A stretch of 64,000 nt of DNA. Source: Lysobacter helvus. GTDB lineage: Bacteria > Pseudomonadota > Gammaproteobacteria > Xanthomonadales > Xanthomonadaceae. Both the position numbers and the translations under genes were made by a program. The notes beneath the pieces are model-generated. The model was not told the origin of the DNA. It ran no database searches and saw nothing but the letters and a program-made list of their open reading frames with translations. Location: assembly GCF_018406645.1 (NCBI RefSeq), contig NZ_AP024546.1, positions 992,001 to 1,056,000 on the forward strand. Reading direction: 5' to 3'. Positions 17,501 to 23,771 of the stretch are shown one piece after another (the stretch's first letter is position 1; the number at the start of each line of letters is the position of its first letter).

Positions 17501-17763
17501 GGACATTAAAGGCCGGTGTTCTAGGCATGGCCGTGGGTGGCGCCGCAAAGGGAGTGGCTGATCGAATGGTGCCGAACAAGAACATTCCCGGCCTACCCCA
17601 GTCCCATCCGCTCGTCAGAGAAGGTCGTGCCATTGCACAGTCCGGCTCCGAAACAAGAGCCGGCCCGATTCGCAACGCGACGGAAGTCGCGACAGCTGGG
17701 GGCACAGGCGCCGCGGTGACCGGAGCGCAGATTCTTGTGCAGGACAGGAAGGAGCAGAAATGA
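14557..17763 (+). CDS. secreted RHS-repeat protein with core and variable AT-rich C-terminal tip
   Basis: A 1068-residue protein with its own signal peptide (cleavage after AGA, about residue 31). It is followed by some 20 YD-type repeats (YDAMGRVSRITHP, YDAAGRQVFASY, YDAIGRVTRV and so on) that build a beta-cage. An RHS-core ending occurs near 840-900 (HTDALGSPVAISDAAG, ERLAYEPFGAVIG, YSYANNNPYRFADPDGR). After DPDGR (residue 900) the variable tip begins: 168 residues with a glycine-zipper stretch and no toxin fold I can name. The core is unusual in having MQQRSQDKELGRF where RYYDP is normal. The signal peptide argues for periplasmic or extracellular deployment rather than T6SS delivery. The stop overlaps the start of a two-span membrane gene by 4 bp. 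Confidence 0.87.
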   Translation: MRSNALINVTSGRLRLAVFGALALACAPAGAQWATVRERVQQTTYEHNTSAWVLGQVRMRSTHDPVTGGVFGIARTDYEPTTALPVRVYNNVHLQETRTYNADGTPSTISDGRDSAGFDTTTAYADWKRGVPQRITFADGTSRLATVDDAGLIRTVTDETGAKTCYDYDAMGRVSRITHPSETQPGTCDTSAWHATTVTFAPAGQALFGIGADHWMRTEDTGGHRKVTHYDALLRPIVVEDIDVDAMADTHRWTAMRYDAAGRQVFASYPRNLFQTGWVDWDTVTGGTRTTYDAIGRVTRVEQDSELGVLATTTEHLDGFQTRVTAPRGTQTLTRYIAWDQPTTDLPGLITQAGQVTEIRRDAVGKPMRITRRDASGALSVDRTFVYDGEGRLCRTSEPETGNTVTGYDVMGNLAWQATGVTLQANDCDHVVAYYQGRTTTREYDTRGRLRAVALPDGRGNQAWSYWPDGQPHRVTTYNATGNGAPVVNTYAHSARRLLTAETLEHDDGTRWTQSYGYDRHGHLAALTTPKGTALQYAPNALGQPTQVRDTDGATYASDLAYYPNGTLRAFRYGNGIVHAMTQNARQFPARVTHGGGAMDYAYTYDAHANPTHIVDHVRGSTFDRTLAYDSLDRLTEATSCSFGGDCKHRFAYDVLDNLKSWTLAGVKDYAHYHYDPGTNRLANVQNSAGASVVGLGYDAQGNLTNKNGQLYAFDYGNRLRSVHGKEAYRYDAHGRRTQADRAAHGRSVFSMYTQDGQLAHQRDDIRGEDRDYVHLAGSLLATVAHRHSDGAVTTTFQHTDALGSPVAISDAAGNVIERLAYEPFGAVIGKPGHDGVGFAGHVMDGGTGLVQMQQRSQDKELGRFLTGDEASVDFVTGSNFNRYSYANNNPYRFADPDGRFAIQIVGGIAGALIGGGGSYLSGNSTKTVIRDTLIGFGVGTLSTIPGGGALAVGIRSGLASAAGDASSQALENGVKNIDSARTLKAGVLGMAVGGAAKGVADRMVPNKNIPGLPQSHPLVREGRAIAQSGSETRAGPIRNATEVATAGGTGAAVTGAQILVQDRKEQK
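17257..17760 (+). other. variable C-terminal tip of the RHS protein (candidate toxin module)
   Basis: Everything after the DPDGR border encodes 168 residues. The first 100 are small-residue and hydrophobic, with glycine-zipper runs (GGIAGALIGGGGSY, GFGVGTLSTIPGGG, GMAVGGAAKG). The last 68 are polar with a proline pair and a basic end (QDRKEQK). Base composition drops from the GC-rich cage to visibly AT-richer sequence over about 17140-17260, the usual mark of horizontally exchanged RHS tips. I recognise no nuclease, deaminase or ADP-ribosyltransferase motif. A membrane-active (pore-forming) toxin, or a tip that lost its effector domain, both fit. Confidence 0.6.
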
Positions 17764-18065
17764 AGCAATTCATCCAAAGCCTTCAGCGGGAGAATCCCTG
17801 GGAACTCCATGGATTCGTTTTCTCCATTGCTGCCGGAATCTCCTTCGCCAGTCTCAGCTATGCTTTCGTTGCGCTCATGGAATACCCGGACGACGTTCCG
17901 TTGCGCGATGTCCTGGCTCCGGTAGACGCCGTAGTGTTTTTTCTGGCGCTTGCCATGTGCGCCTTCATTTCGTACGTAGGATCGATGCTCGCATCCGTTC
18001 TGGTGTTGCGAATGAAGCGAAGCATTCTTGTAAAGGTGAAGTCCGCAACAAATTGGTTTCCGTGA
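17760..18065 (+). CDS. two-span membrane protein, candidate immunity to the RHS tip
   Basis: A 101-residue protein overlapping the RHS stop by 4 bp (ATGA). It has two hydrophobic spans (about 18-40 and 58-82) with a short acidic loop (MEYPDDVPLRD) and a basic C-terminal tail (RMKRSILVKVK). Base composition is AT-rich like the tip. The immediate translational coupling is the classic position of an RHS immunity gene. Two membrane spans suit protection against a pore-forming or periplasmic toxin. This rests on position and topology; there is no recognised immunity family. The downstream region is gene-poor for 368 bp. Confidence 0.6.
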   Translation: MKQFIQSLQRENPWELHGFVFSIAAGISFASLSYAFVALMEYPDDVPLRDVLAPVDAVVFFLALAMCAFISYVGSMLASVLVLRMKRSILVKVKSATNWFP

Positions 18066-18433
18066 AAACAGCGGCAGCTTCCACGCTCATTCTGGTCAAT
18101 GTCCAGACAATTTCTACGTTCGTGAATGCAGCCCGAGGGCAGACCGATTCCCTTGCGGGTCTACGGCGACGGCGCCGATCTGCATCCGGGCAGCAACCGA
18201 TTCTCAAGCTGCGCCTCGCTCCCTACTCATGAAGTGAGGTGCTTTACGCCGACTGGGCTCGTATTCGATGTGCTTTCGCAACCGTCGAGTGCCATCCCGA
18301 CGGCTTTGTCTTCGATCAATTCGTGAGCCTCGCAGGGACAAGCACCCGCCGCCACTTCTGCGAAATACAACAATGCACTTGGGGACAAGGCTGGCGCCAT
18401 CGTTCCGCCTGATCGCTGCTGATCGGAGTCGCT
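18066..18433 (+). other. 368-bp gap with degenerate coding remnant
   Basis: This stretch holds no convincing gene. It is AT-richer than the chromosome and contains repeat copy A (18231-18329). A 66-codon frame (18126-18326) crosses that repeat but is not conserved in frame with copy B, which differs by 4 bp. The most economical reading is debris of an earlier RHS tip or immunity cassette. A GGAG lies just before the start of the next gene at 18434. Confidence 0.45.
18231..18329. repeat. degenerate repeat, copy A (about 100 bp)
   Basis: Copy A aligns with copy B at 18852-18954. Both begin GAAG(T/C)GAGGTGC and end ACGGCTTTGT(C/T)TTCGAT(C/T)(A/G)ATTCGTGAGCC. Copy A is 4 bp shorter in the middle, so a peptide frame readable through copy B (GWVLDRLANEF, then CPPDGFVFD, then stop) is broken in A. 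The two copies lie on either side of the DUF6572-like gene (18434-18790). Confidence 0.65.
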
Positions 18434-18790
18434 ATGAAAGTGAACGACTACTTCGAATTTGATGACGAGCACCCGATTCCAAACCTGGACGTCGTTGACA
18501 TCAACACAGTCAAGACGAACGGCGGATCCGATCTTTTCGTTATTGTTGCGACGCCACTCGCGGATGATCCTCGATCACTGAAGCGCTTGCTACGCAAGAT
18601 TGAGCGCTATCTGGAGTTTTTGAACTCCGAAGAATTCTTGGCGCAGAGTGGCCCCCCCACAACAGCAAATACCAACATCATTGTGAAACTGCATCCAGAG
18701 TCCAGCAGAGCTGCATTCGAGCTCGTTGAAAGAAGCCGCGAGCGGGTCATCAGCAACAATGCAAACTTGGTGATTGACATGCAGGTTTGA
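18434..18790 (+). CDS. DUF6572-like protein, candidate immunity protein
   Basis: A 118-residue soluble acidic protein. The pattern (a short N-terminus, then DVVDINTVKTNGG, a beta strand with LFVIVATPLADD, a Leu/Lys-rich helix, a strand with NIIVKLHPE and a C-terminal helix) resembles DUF6572, a small family often found in polymorphic toxin immunity regions. The match is by shape and is not proven. GGAG precedes the ATG. The gene is AT-rich, sits between repeat copies A and B and has no toxin partner next to it, so it may be an orphan immunity gene retained after a toxin module was lost. Confidence 0.62.
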   Translation: MKVNDYFEFDDEHPIPNLDVVDINTVKTNGGSDLFVIVATPLADDPRSLKRLLRKIERYLEFLNSEEFLAQSGPPTTANTNIIVKLHPESSRAAFELVERSRERVISNNANLVIDMQV

Positions 18791-18851
18791 GCTGAACGTC
18801 GTGAACCCGGCGCTCCGGTGCGCAAAAGAAAATCGTATGCACACACCGCTC

Positions 18852-18954
18852 GAAGCGAGGTGCGTTGCGCCCTCGGGATGGGTACTCGATCGGCTGGCCA
18901 ACGAATTTGCCCCGTGCCCGCCGGACGGCTTTGTTTTCGATTGATTCGTGAGCC
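18852..18954. repeat. degenerate repeat, copy B (about 100 bp)
   Basis: The longer copy of the pair described at 18231-18329. A frame open from upstream runs through it to TGA at its end, giving peptides such as GWVLDRLANEF and CPPDGFVFD. On the opposite strand it gives HESIENKAV and GKFVGQPIEYPS, which also look like a small gene remnant, so the coding strand is unclear. It may be a fragment of a dispersed element or of an RHS C-terminus. Confidence 0.65.
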
Positions 18955-19010
18955 GAAGAAATAGACTCTGTCGTTGCAGCCCAACAATCTCTCAATTCGT
19001 AAGCCCCGAT

Positions 19011-19379
19011 ATGTCTTTCGGTGAACTAGCTGCACTTATCTCCATCGGCTATGTCTGCGGAGTGTCCGTTATTGGCGGATTCGTCCTGTCTGCGGTGAGC
19101 CAGTTCTACGTGGCAGGCAAACACCGAGTTCGTGAAGTCCTTTGGATCGGGGCCATGATTGTCACCATCTCCACGACTACGTTGGCGCCTGTTTTTGCCA
19201 TGGGAATTCTAGTGTTCGGCGACGATCCGAATGGCCCTGGGTTCTATCCTCGAATGGTTACGTTCGTCGCCGCGCTTCTCGCCGGCTTCGGTTTTGCGTT
19301 CGGAGCCGCGGTTCTCTACAACAAAGCGATTCGCTCATACCAGCCTCAGTCGAAGGTCGCAAAAAGCAACGACCCTTGA
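19011..19379 (+). CDS. three-span membrane protein in the RHS cassette region
   Basis: A 122-residue protein with three hydrophobic spans (about 6-30, 44-70 and 82-105), short loops and a Lys/Ser-rich tail. A GTG-initiated frame opens 63 bp upstream, but the ATG at 19011 begins the first span and is the natural start. The gene is AT-rich compared with flanking chromosome and has no recognised family. Size, topology and place in a run of small genes downstream of an RHS tip make it a second candidate membrane immunity protein. Its relation to the 101-residue protein at 17760 is unclear: both are small membrane proteins but their sequences differ. Confidence 0.6.
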   Translation: MSFGELAALISIGYVCGVSVIGGFVLSAVSQFYVAGKHRVREVLWIGAMIVTISTTTLAPVFAMGILVFGDDPNGPGFYPRMVTFVAALLAGFGFAFGAAVLYNKAIRSYQPQSKVAKSNDP

Positions 19380-19443
19380 GCGTTTTGGCCTATGTGGCGA
19401 GCTCTTTGCAGTGAACTAGGCAACACGCGAGTTGGAATCGAAC

Positions 19444-19911
19444 ATGGAAATGCTGACCTATCCCCACGCTGGAAAAGTTCTTTCGAAACTGCTCGTTGGC
19501 TCGCAGCTTGACTCGATTCGCGTGTACAGCCTGCTGGTTGAGCTCTCATTCTTCCGCCCCGACGAGCCGCCGGCCGGTACTCCCAAGATGATCTGGGTTG
19601 TCGCTTCTGGCGAGATCGAAGTGTCATGTGCAATGCCGGATAGCCCTGTGGATTTCTTCGAACGCAGATCCAGAGCAATCGCAAGTCTCTATAACTGCAT
19701 GGGTCAGTTCGTAGAGGCCGTGCGACCTGAAGAGCACAAGCTCTCTATTTCCGTTGGCGCCGTATCAATCACGCTGTCGCCTGACAACAAGGACGTCGAT
19801 GCTGAGTTCTGGGCGCTCATGGACGACTCTCCAGACGTGACTTCCAATCATGAGTGGCTGATTGCAGGACTGTCTTCGGGCATTACGCTGATCGAGCCCA
19901 GGACACTATGA
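19444..19911 (+). CDS. small soluble protein in the RHS cassette region
   Basis: A 155-residue acidic protein of mixed alpha/beta character. Beta-like segments include SIRVYSLLVELSFF, KMIWVVASGEIEVS and KLSISVGAVSITLS; an Asp-rich stretch (DNKDVDAEFWALMDD) precedes the end. The start is ATG 19444; a TTG 12 bp upstream is less likely. I do not recognise the family. It lies last in the AT-rich run and converges on nrdJb (stop 38 bp away). The pattern is that of many small immunity proteins, but that is inference from place and size. The end of the gene marks the return to normal chromosome. Confidence 0.55.
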   Translation: MEMLTYPHAGKVLSKLLVGSQLDSIRVYSLLVELSFFRPDEPPAGTPKMIWVVASGEIEVSCAMPDSPVDFFERRSRAIASLYNCMGQFVEAVRPEEHKLSISVGAVSITLSPDNKDVDAEFWALMDDSPDVTSNHEWLIAGLSSGITLIEPRTL

Positions 19912-19948
19912 AAGGACACGTCTGCTTTGCGTCACCGATTCCATGGGC

Positions 19949-20728
19949 TTATCCGCACTTGCTATACCCACAATTCAAGCAAGTAGCACACCCATCCATG
20001 ATCACCACGGCTTTCGTCGAGCACTTGTGGCACATCGTCGCGCTAGGCGGAAAACTCGCGCCATCGCCGGTCACTTCGATCACTTCTTCCGTACGCGCAT
20101 CGGCCCCGTTGGCGGCGCCGAAGCTCACGTCACTGTTTTTTTTTGAGCGCTGCTCGTACGCCGCACGCTTCTCTGCAATCAACGCCCGCTGCGCCGGCGA
20201 CATGTCGGGATCGTGGATCAGCCCGATCGACTTCATGTGGTCTTCGACGATCGCGCCCAGCTCGGCCACCAGGCTCGGCATGTACACGCCGCCCGCCTTG
20301 AAGTAACCGCCGCGGGGATCGAACACGGCCTTCATTTCTTCGACCAGGAACGTCACGTCGCCGCCCTTGCGGAACACGGCGGACATGATGCGCGTCAGCG
20401 CGACGATCCACTGGAAGTGCTCCATCGACTTGGAGTTGATGAAGATCTCGAACGGGCGACGCAGTTCGTGCTCGGTGCCGGCGTTGAGCACGATGTCGTT
20501 GAGGGTCACGTACATCGCGTGCTCGACGAGCGGCGACTTGATCTTGTACGTCGAACCGATGAGGACCTCGGGACGCTCGATGCGCTCGTGCATCTGGATG
20601 ACGTCGGCGGTCGGCAGTTCGGCTTCCAGCGTCGCGCGTGCGACGGCTTCGGCTTTCGCTTCGCGTGCCTTGTCTTCCGGAGTGACGACGGCGTAGCCCT
20701 TGATCTTCTTGTCGATTTTGACGGCCAT
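19949..20728 (-). CDS. nrdJb: class II ribonucleotide reductase, NrdJb subunit
   Basis: A 259-residue partner of the class II (adenosylcobalamin-dependent) ribonucleotide reductase, carried on a separate gene as in pseudomonads. The C-terminus has the expected cysteine array: C233/C236, C247/C250, C253 and C258 (ending GYSKCG). The first four can form a zinc ribbon. The last pair matches the redox-active thiols that pass electrons from thioredoxin to the active site. The N-terminal 180 residues supply a structured domain (VDVRKG-like segment FRKGGDVTFLVEEM). Residues 195-215 are a flexible linker encoded by a run of nine A on the coding strand (20136-20144). It is separated from nrdJa by a histone-like gene and a hairpin. 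Confidence 0.88.
   Translation of the reverse strand: MAVKIDKKIKGYAVVTPEDKAREAKAEAVARATLEAELPTADVIQMHERIERPEVLIGSTYKIKSPLVEHAMYVTLNDIVLNAGTEHELRRPFEIFINSKSMEHFQWIVALTRIMSAVFRKGGDVTFLVEEMKAVFDPRGGYFKAGGVYMPSLVAELGAIVEDHMKSIGLIHDPDMSPAQRALIAEKRAAYEQRSKKNSDVSFGAANGADARTEEVIEVTGDGASFPPSATMCHKCSTKAVVIMDGCATCLNCGYSKCG
20136..20144 (-). other. A9 run in nrdJb (possible slippery site)
   Basis: Nine consecutive A on the coding strand encode Ser-Lys-Lys-Asn (UCA AAA AAA AAC), a heptamer of the A AAA AAC type. In a GC-rich gene such a run is unusual. A -1 slip there would end translation four to five codons later at TGA, removing the cysteine-rich end. There is no obvious stimulatory structure. It could equally be a mutational hotspot. 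Confidence 0.4.
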
Positions 20729-20754
20729 GGGAATTCTCTAAGGTGTGTCGAAAT

Positions 20755-20780
20755 CCCCTCCCGCGTTTTCGCGGGAGGGG
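20755..20780 (-). terminator. hairpin between the histone-like gene and nrdJb
   Basis: An 11-bp perfect stem (CCCCTCCCGCG with its complement) closes a TTTT loop. On the minus strand the histone-like gene ends 10 bp before it. The following bases (ATTTCG) give only a short U-run, so it may be an attenuator or partial terminator that lowers nrdJb expression rather than a full stop. Confidence 0.65.
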
Positions 20781-20789
20781 TGGTGTTGC

Positions 20790-21338
20790 TTACTTCGCCG
20801 CCTTGCGGGCGGTCTTGCGGGCGCCGGTCTTGCGCGCCGTGGTCTTGCGACCGGTCTTCTTGGCAGCGCGCTTCACGGCCGTCTTCTTGGCGGCGACCTT
20901 GCGGCCCACCTTCTTGACGGCGCGCTTCACGGCGGTCTTCTTGGCGGCGACCTTGCGGCCGACCTTCTTGACCGTGCGCTTCGTCGCGGCCTTCTTCGCG
21001 GCGACCTTGCGGCCGGCCTTCTTGACCGTGCGCTTGGCGGCAGCCTTCTTGCCGGCGACCTTCTTGGTGGCTTTCTTGCCCGCGCGCTTGGCGGCGGCCT
21101 TCTTGCCGGCCACCTTGCGCTTCAGGGTTGCGGCTTCCTTCTTGGCGGCGGCGGAAGCGGAAGCGAGCTTCTTCTTCGCGGTGCCCACTGCCTTCTTCGC
21201 AGCCTTGGTCGCTTTCTTCGCGGTCTTCTTCGCGCCGGTGACTGCCTTGCCCGCGCGCTTGGCGACGGACTTGGCGGTCTCGACCACGGTGTCGGCGGCG
21301 TTGGAGAGGGTCGCGGTGACCCCGTTGCCATTGCTCAT
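20790..21338 (-). CDS. histone H1-like lysine-rich DNA-binding protein
   Basis: A 182-residue protein composed almost wholly of Lys, Ala, Arg, Val and Thr. After about 25 ordinary residues the chain is an H1-type tail with KKA and KR repeats. From residue 102 to 165 there are three and a half copies of an 18-residue unit (KRTVKKVGRKVAAKKTAV type). Such proteins (AlgP, HctB or H1-like) bind DNA non-specifically and can act as nucleoid regulators. GAGGAA precedes the ATG at 21338, and a good promoter (21376-21403) lies just upstream. Position between nrdJa and nrdJb is unusual; the 61-bp gap to nrdJb contains a hairpin. Repeat number can change by slippage, so length may vary between strains. 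Confidence 0.85.
   Translation of the reverse strand: MSNGNGVTATLSNAADTVVETAKSVAKRAGKAVTGAKKTAKKATKAAKKAVGTAKKKLASASAAAKKEAATLKRKVAGKKAAAKRAGKKATKKVAGKKAAAKRTVKKAGRKVAAKKAATKRTVKKVGRKVAAKKTAVKRAVKKVGRKVAAKKTAVKRAAKKTGRKTTARKTGARKTARKAAK
20844..21035 (-). repeat. tandem 54-bp repeats inside the histone-like gene
   Basis: Three and a half copies of a 54-bp unit encode the 18-residue repeat (residues 102-165). Copies differ at a few bases. The repeats are coding, so this is not a CRISPR or satellite array. Unequal recombination or slippage could add or remove 18-residue units. Confidence 0.75.
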
Positions 21339-21375
21339 TTTGATTCCTCGTTGGGATGGCCTGTGGAACAACGCG

Positions 21376-21403
21376 ATCCTATACCCGTCACGTGCGTGAA
21401 CAA
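21376..21403 (-). promoter_or_regulatory. predicted sigma70 promoter of the histone-like gene
   Basis: On the minus strand, TTGTTC (21398-21403), a 16-bp spacer and TAGGAT (21376-21381) sit 37 bp before the histone-like start. The site lies right after the nrdJa stop, so the histone gene (and possibly nrdJb) can be transcribed independently of nrdJa. Read from sequence only. Confidence 0.55.
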
Positions 21404-21419
21404 GTAGTCGAGACGAGTT

Positions 21420-23570
21420 TCAGAACTTCCCGTAGTAACCCTCTTTGAGCGCGTCGAACAGGTTGGCGGCGGAGTGCATCTCGCCGTCGTACTCGATCTG
21501 CTCGTTGCCCTTGACCTCCAGCACCGTGCCGTCTTCCAGCTCGAAGCGGTAGGTCGTGTTCTCCAGGTCCGCCTCTTTCACCAGCACGCCCTGGAAGGCG
21601 GCGGGGTTGAAGCGGAACGTGGTGCAGCCCTTCAAGCCCTGCTCGTGGGCGTAGCGGTAGATGTCCTTGAAGTCCTCGTACGGGTAGTCCGTGGGGACGT
21701 TCGCGGTCTTGGAAATCGAGGAGTCCACCCACTTCTGGGCGGCGGCCTGGACGTCCACGTGTTCCTTCGGCGAGATGTCGTCGGCGGAGATGAAGTAGTC
21801 CGGCAGGCGGCCCTCGGCGTCTTCGGCGAAGGGCATGGCCTTCTGGTTCACCAGCTCGCGGTAGGCCAGCAGCTCGTACGAGAAGACGTCCACCTTCTCC
21901 TTGGTCTTCTTGCCTTCGCGGATCACGTTGCGGCTGTAGTGGTGCGCGAACGAGGGCTCGATGCCGTTGGAGGCGTTGTTGGCCAGCGACAGCGAGATGG
22001 TGCCGGTGGGCGCGATCGAGGAGTGGTGGGTGAAGCGCGCGCCGACTTCGGCCAGCTCTTCCACCAGTTCCGGGGCGACCTCGGCCACGCGCTGCATGTA
22101 GCGCGAGTACTTGGCGTGCAGCATCTTGCCTTCGATTTCCTGGCCGATCTTCCAGCCGTCCTTCACCATCTCCGGGCGCTTGCGCAGCATCTCGGCGGTG
22201 ACGGGGAAGCGCTCTTCCATGATCGGGGCGGCGCCCTTTTCCTTGGCGAGCGTCAGGCCCGTTTCCCAGCCGGCCACGGCCATGTCGCGGGCGATGCGCT
22301 CGGTGAACTCGCAGGATTCCTTGCTGCCGTACTTCATGCGCAGCATCGTCACCGTGCTGCCCAGGCCCAGGAAGCCCATGCCGTGGCGGCGCTTGCGCAT
22401 GATCTCGTCGCGCTGCTGCTGCAGCGGCAGGCCGTTCACTTCGACCACGTTGTCGAGCATGCGGGTGAACACGCGCACGACTTCCTTGTATTCCTCCCAG
22501 TCGAAGGAGGCTTCGTCGGTGAACGGCTTGCGGACGAACTTGGTGAGGTTGACCGAGCCCAGCAGGCACGCGCCGTACGGCGGCAGCGGCTGCTCGCCGC
22601 ACGGGTTGGTGGCGCGGATCGTCTCGCACCACCAGTTGTTGTTCATCTCGTTGACGCGGTCGATCAGGATGAAGCCCGGCTCGGCGTAGTCGTAGGTGGA
22701 GACCATGATCATGTCCCACAGGTGCCGCGCGCGGATGTGGCCGTAGATCTTGCAGGCCACCAGGCCGTCTTCGCGCGAGACGTAGTTCTTGTGGGTCGGC
22801 CATTCGCGCCAGACCACTTGTTCCGGGTTATCGAGCTCGACGTCGCCCTGTTCCTTCGCGTTGACCGGGAACACGAGCGGCCAGTCGCTGTCGTCGGCCA
22901 CCGCTTCCATGAAGCCGTCGGTGATCAGCAGCGAGAGGTTGAACTGGCGCAGGCGGCCGTCTTCGCGCTTGGCGCGGATGAAGTCCTTCACGTCCGGGTG
23001 CGAGACGTCGAACGTGCCCATCTGCGCGCCGCGGCGACCGCCGGCGGACGAGACGGTGAAACACATCTTGTCGTAGATATCCATGAAGGACATCGGGCCC
23101 GACGTGTACGCGCCGGCGCCGGCGACGAACGCGCCGCGCGGGCGGAGCGTCGAGAATTCATAGCCGATGCCGCAGCCGGCCTTCAGCGTCAGGCCCGCTT
23201 CGTGGACCTTGTCGAGGATGCCGTCCATCGAGTCTTCGATGGTGCCGGACACGGTGCAGTTGATCGTGGACGTGGCGGGCTTGTGTTCGAGCGCGCCGGC
23301 GTTGGACGTGATGCGGCCAGCCGGGATCGCCCCGCGGCGCAGCGCCCACACGAAACGCTCGTACCAGTACTTCTGCTTCTCGGCGGAGGTCTCGGCATCG
23401 GCCAGGGCGCGGGCCACGCGCTGGTAGGTGCCGTCGATGTCGGCATCGATCGCCGCGCCGGACTTCGTCTTGAGGCGGTACTTCTTGTCCCAGATATCGG
23501 CCGAGGCCGGCTGCATCGGGATCTCTTGTTCTGCGTCCATCTTCACCGCCTCGAGGCGCACCGTGCTCAT
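21420..23570 (-). CDS. nrdJa: class II (adenosylcobalamin-dependent) ribonucleotide reductase, NrdJa subunit
   Basis: A 716-residue catalytic subunit that reduces ribonucleotides to deoxyribonucleotides with a cobalamin-generated radical, needing no oxygen. The motif TNPCGEQPL at 321-329 holds the thiyl Cys324 with Asn322 and Glu326. The reducing cysteines are C105 (STINCTVSGT) and C335 (YGACLLGSVNL). SAGGRRGAQMG near 175-185 and APTGTISL late in the chain bind substrate. The start at 23570 gives the usual length, with GGAG six bases before it; the longer open frame upstream is leader. The redox C-terminus is missing and is provided by NrdJb. The promoter and paired NrdR boxes lie about 200-290 bp upstream. 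Confidence 0.95.
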   Translation of the reverse strand: MSTVRLEAVKMDAEQEIPMQPASADIWDKKYRLKTKSGAAIDADIDGTYQRVARALADAETSAEKQKYWYERFVWALRRGAIPAGRITSNAGALEHKPATSTINCTVSGTIEDSMDGILDKVHEAGLTLKAGCGIGYEFSTLRPRGAFVAGAGAYTSGPMSFMDIYDKMCFTVSSAGGRRGAQMGTFDVSHPDVKDFIRAKREDGRLRQFNLSLLITDGFMEAVADDSDWPLVFPVNAKEQGDVELDNPEQVVWREWPTHKNYVSREDGLVACKIYGHIRARHLWDMIMVSTYDYAEPGFILIDRVNEMNNNWWCETIRATNPCGEQPLPPYGACLLGSVNLTKFVRKPFTDEASFDWEEYKEVVRVFTRMLDNVVEVNGLPLQQQRDEIMRKRRHGMGFLGLGSTVTMLRMKYGSKESCEFTERIARDMAVAGWETGLTLAKEKGAAPIMEERFPVTAEMLRKRPEMVKDGWKIGQEIEGKMLHAKYSRYMQRVAEVAPELVEELAEVGARFTHHSSIAPTGTISLSLANNASNGIEPSFAHHYSRNVIREGKKTKEKVDVFSYELLAYRELVNQKAMPFAEDAEGRLPDYFISADDISPKEHVDVQAAAQKWVDSSISKTANVPTDYPYEDFKDIYRYAHEQGLKGCTTFRFNPAAFQGVLVKEADLENTTYRFELEDGTVLEVKGNEQIEYDGEMHSAANLFDALKEGYYGKF

Positions 23571-23771
23571 GCTGCTCCATCTCCTCGTCGTAGCCGGGTC
23601 GTGCCCGGTTCTTGTCGTTGTTCGGTCGCCATCCGGTTCCACGGAACGAAGCGGGAAACGCCCGGGCGGGCGTGCTTCCTGCTGCCTTCGATTGCCGGAT
23701 TTTCCCCTGCCGGAACCGTGATTGCGGTCCCATCGGCCTCTTCGGTTGCTTCCCGCTGTAAACGGCGTGGA

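Noticed and set aside
12467-17763. Single RHS gene broken by a frameshift
   Set aside because: The second part has its own signal peptide and a normal ATGA overlap, and the first ends with a complete Fn3-like domain, so two genes are more likely.
18126-18326. A 66-codon frame as a gene
   Set aside because: It runs through the degenerate repeat in a frame not shared by copy B and has no recognisable fold or ribosome site.
17140-19950. Insertion sequence or phage at the AT-rich part
   Set aside because: No transposase, integrase, terminal inverted repeat or target duplication was seen; exchange by recombination at RHS borders explains it better.
20844-21035. CRISPR-like repeats
   Set aside because: The 54-bp repeats have no spacers and encode a continuous lysine-rich protein.
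23571-23770. Cobalamin riboswitch in the nrdJa leader
   Set aside because: A class II reductase could be B12-controlled, but I could not find the B12 box or the conserved core; similarity of short stretches is too weak. An Rfam covariance search would settle it.
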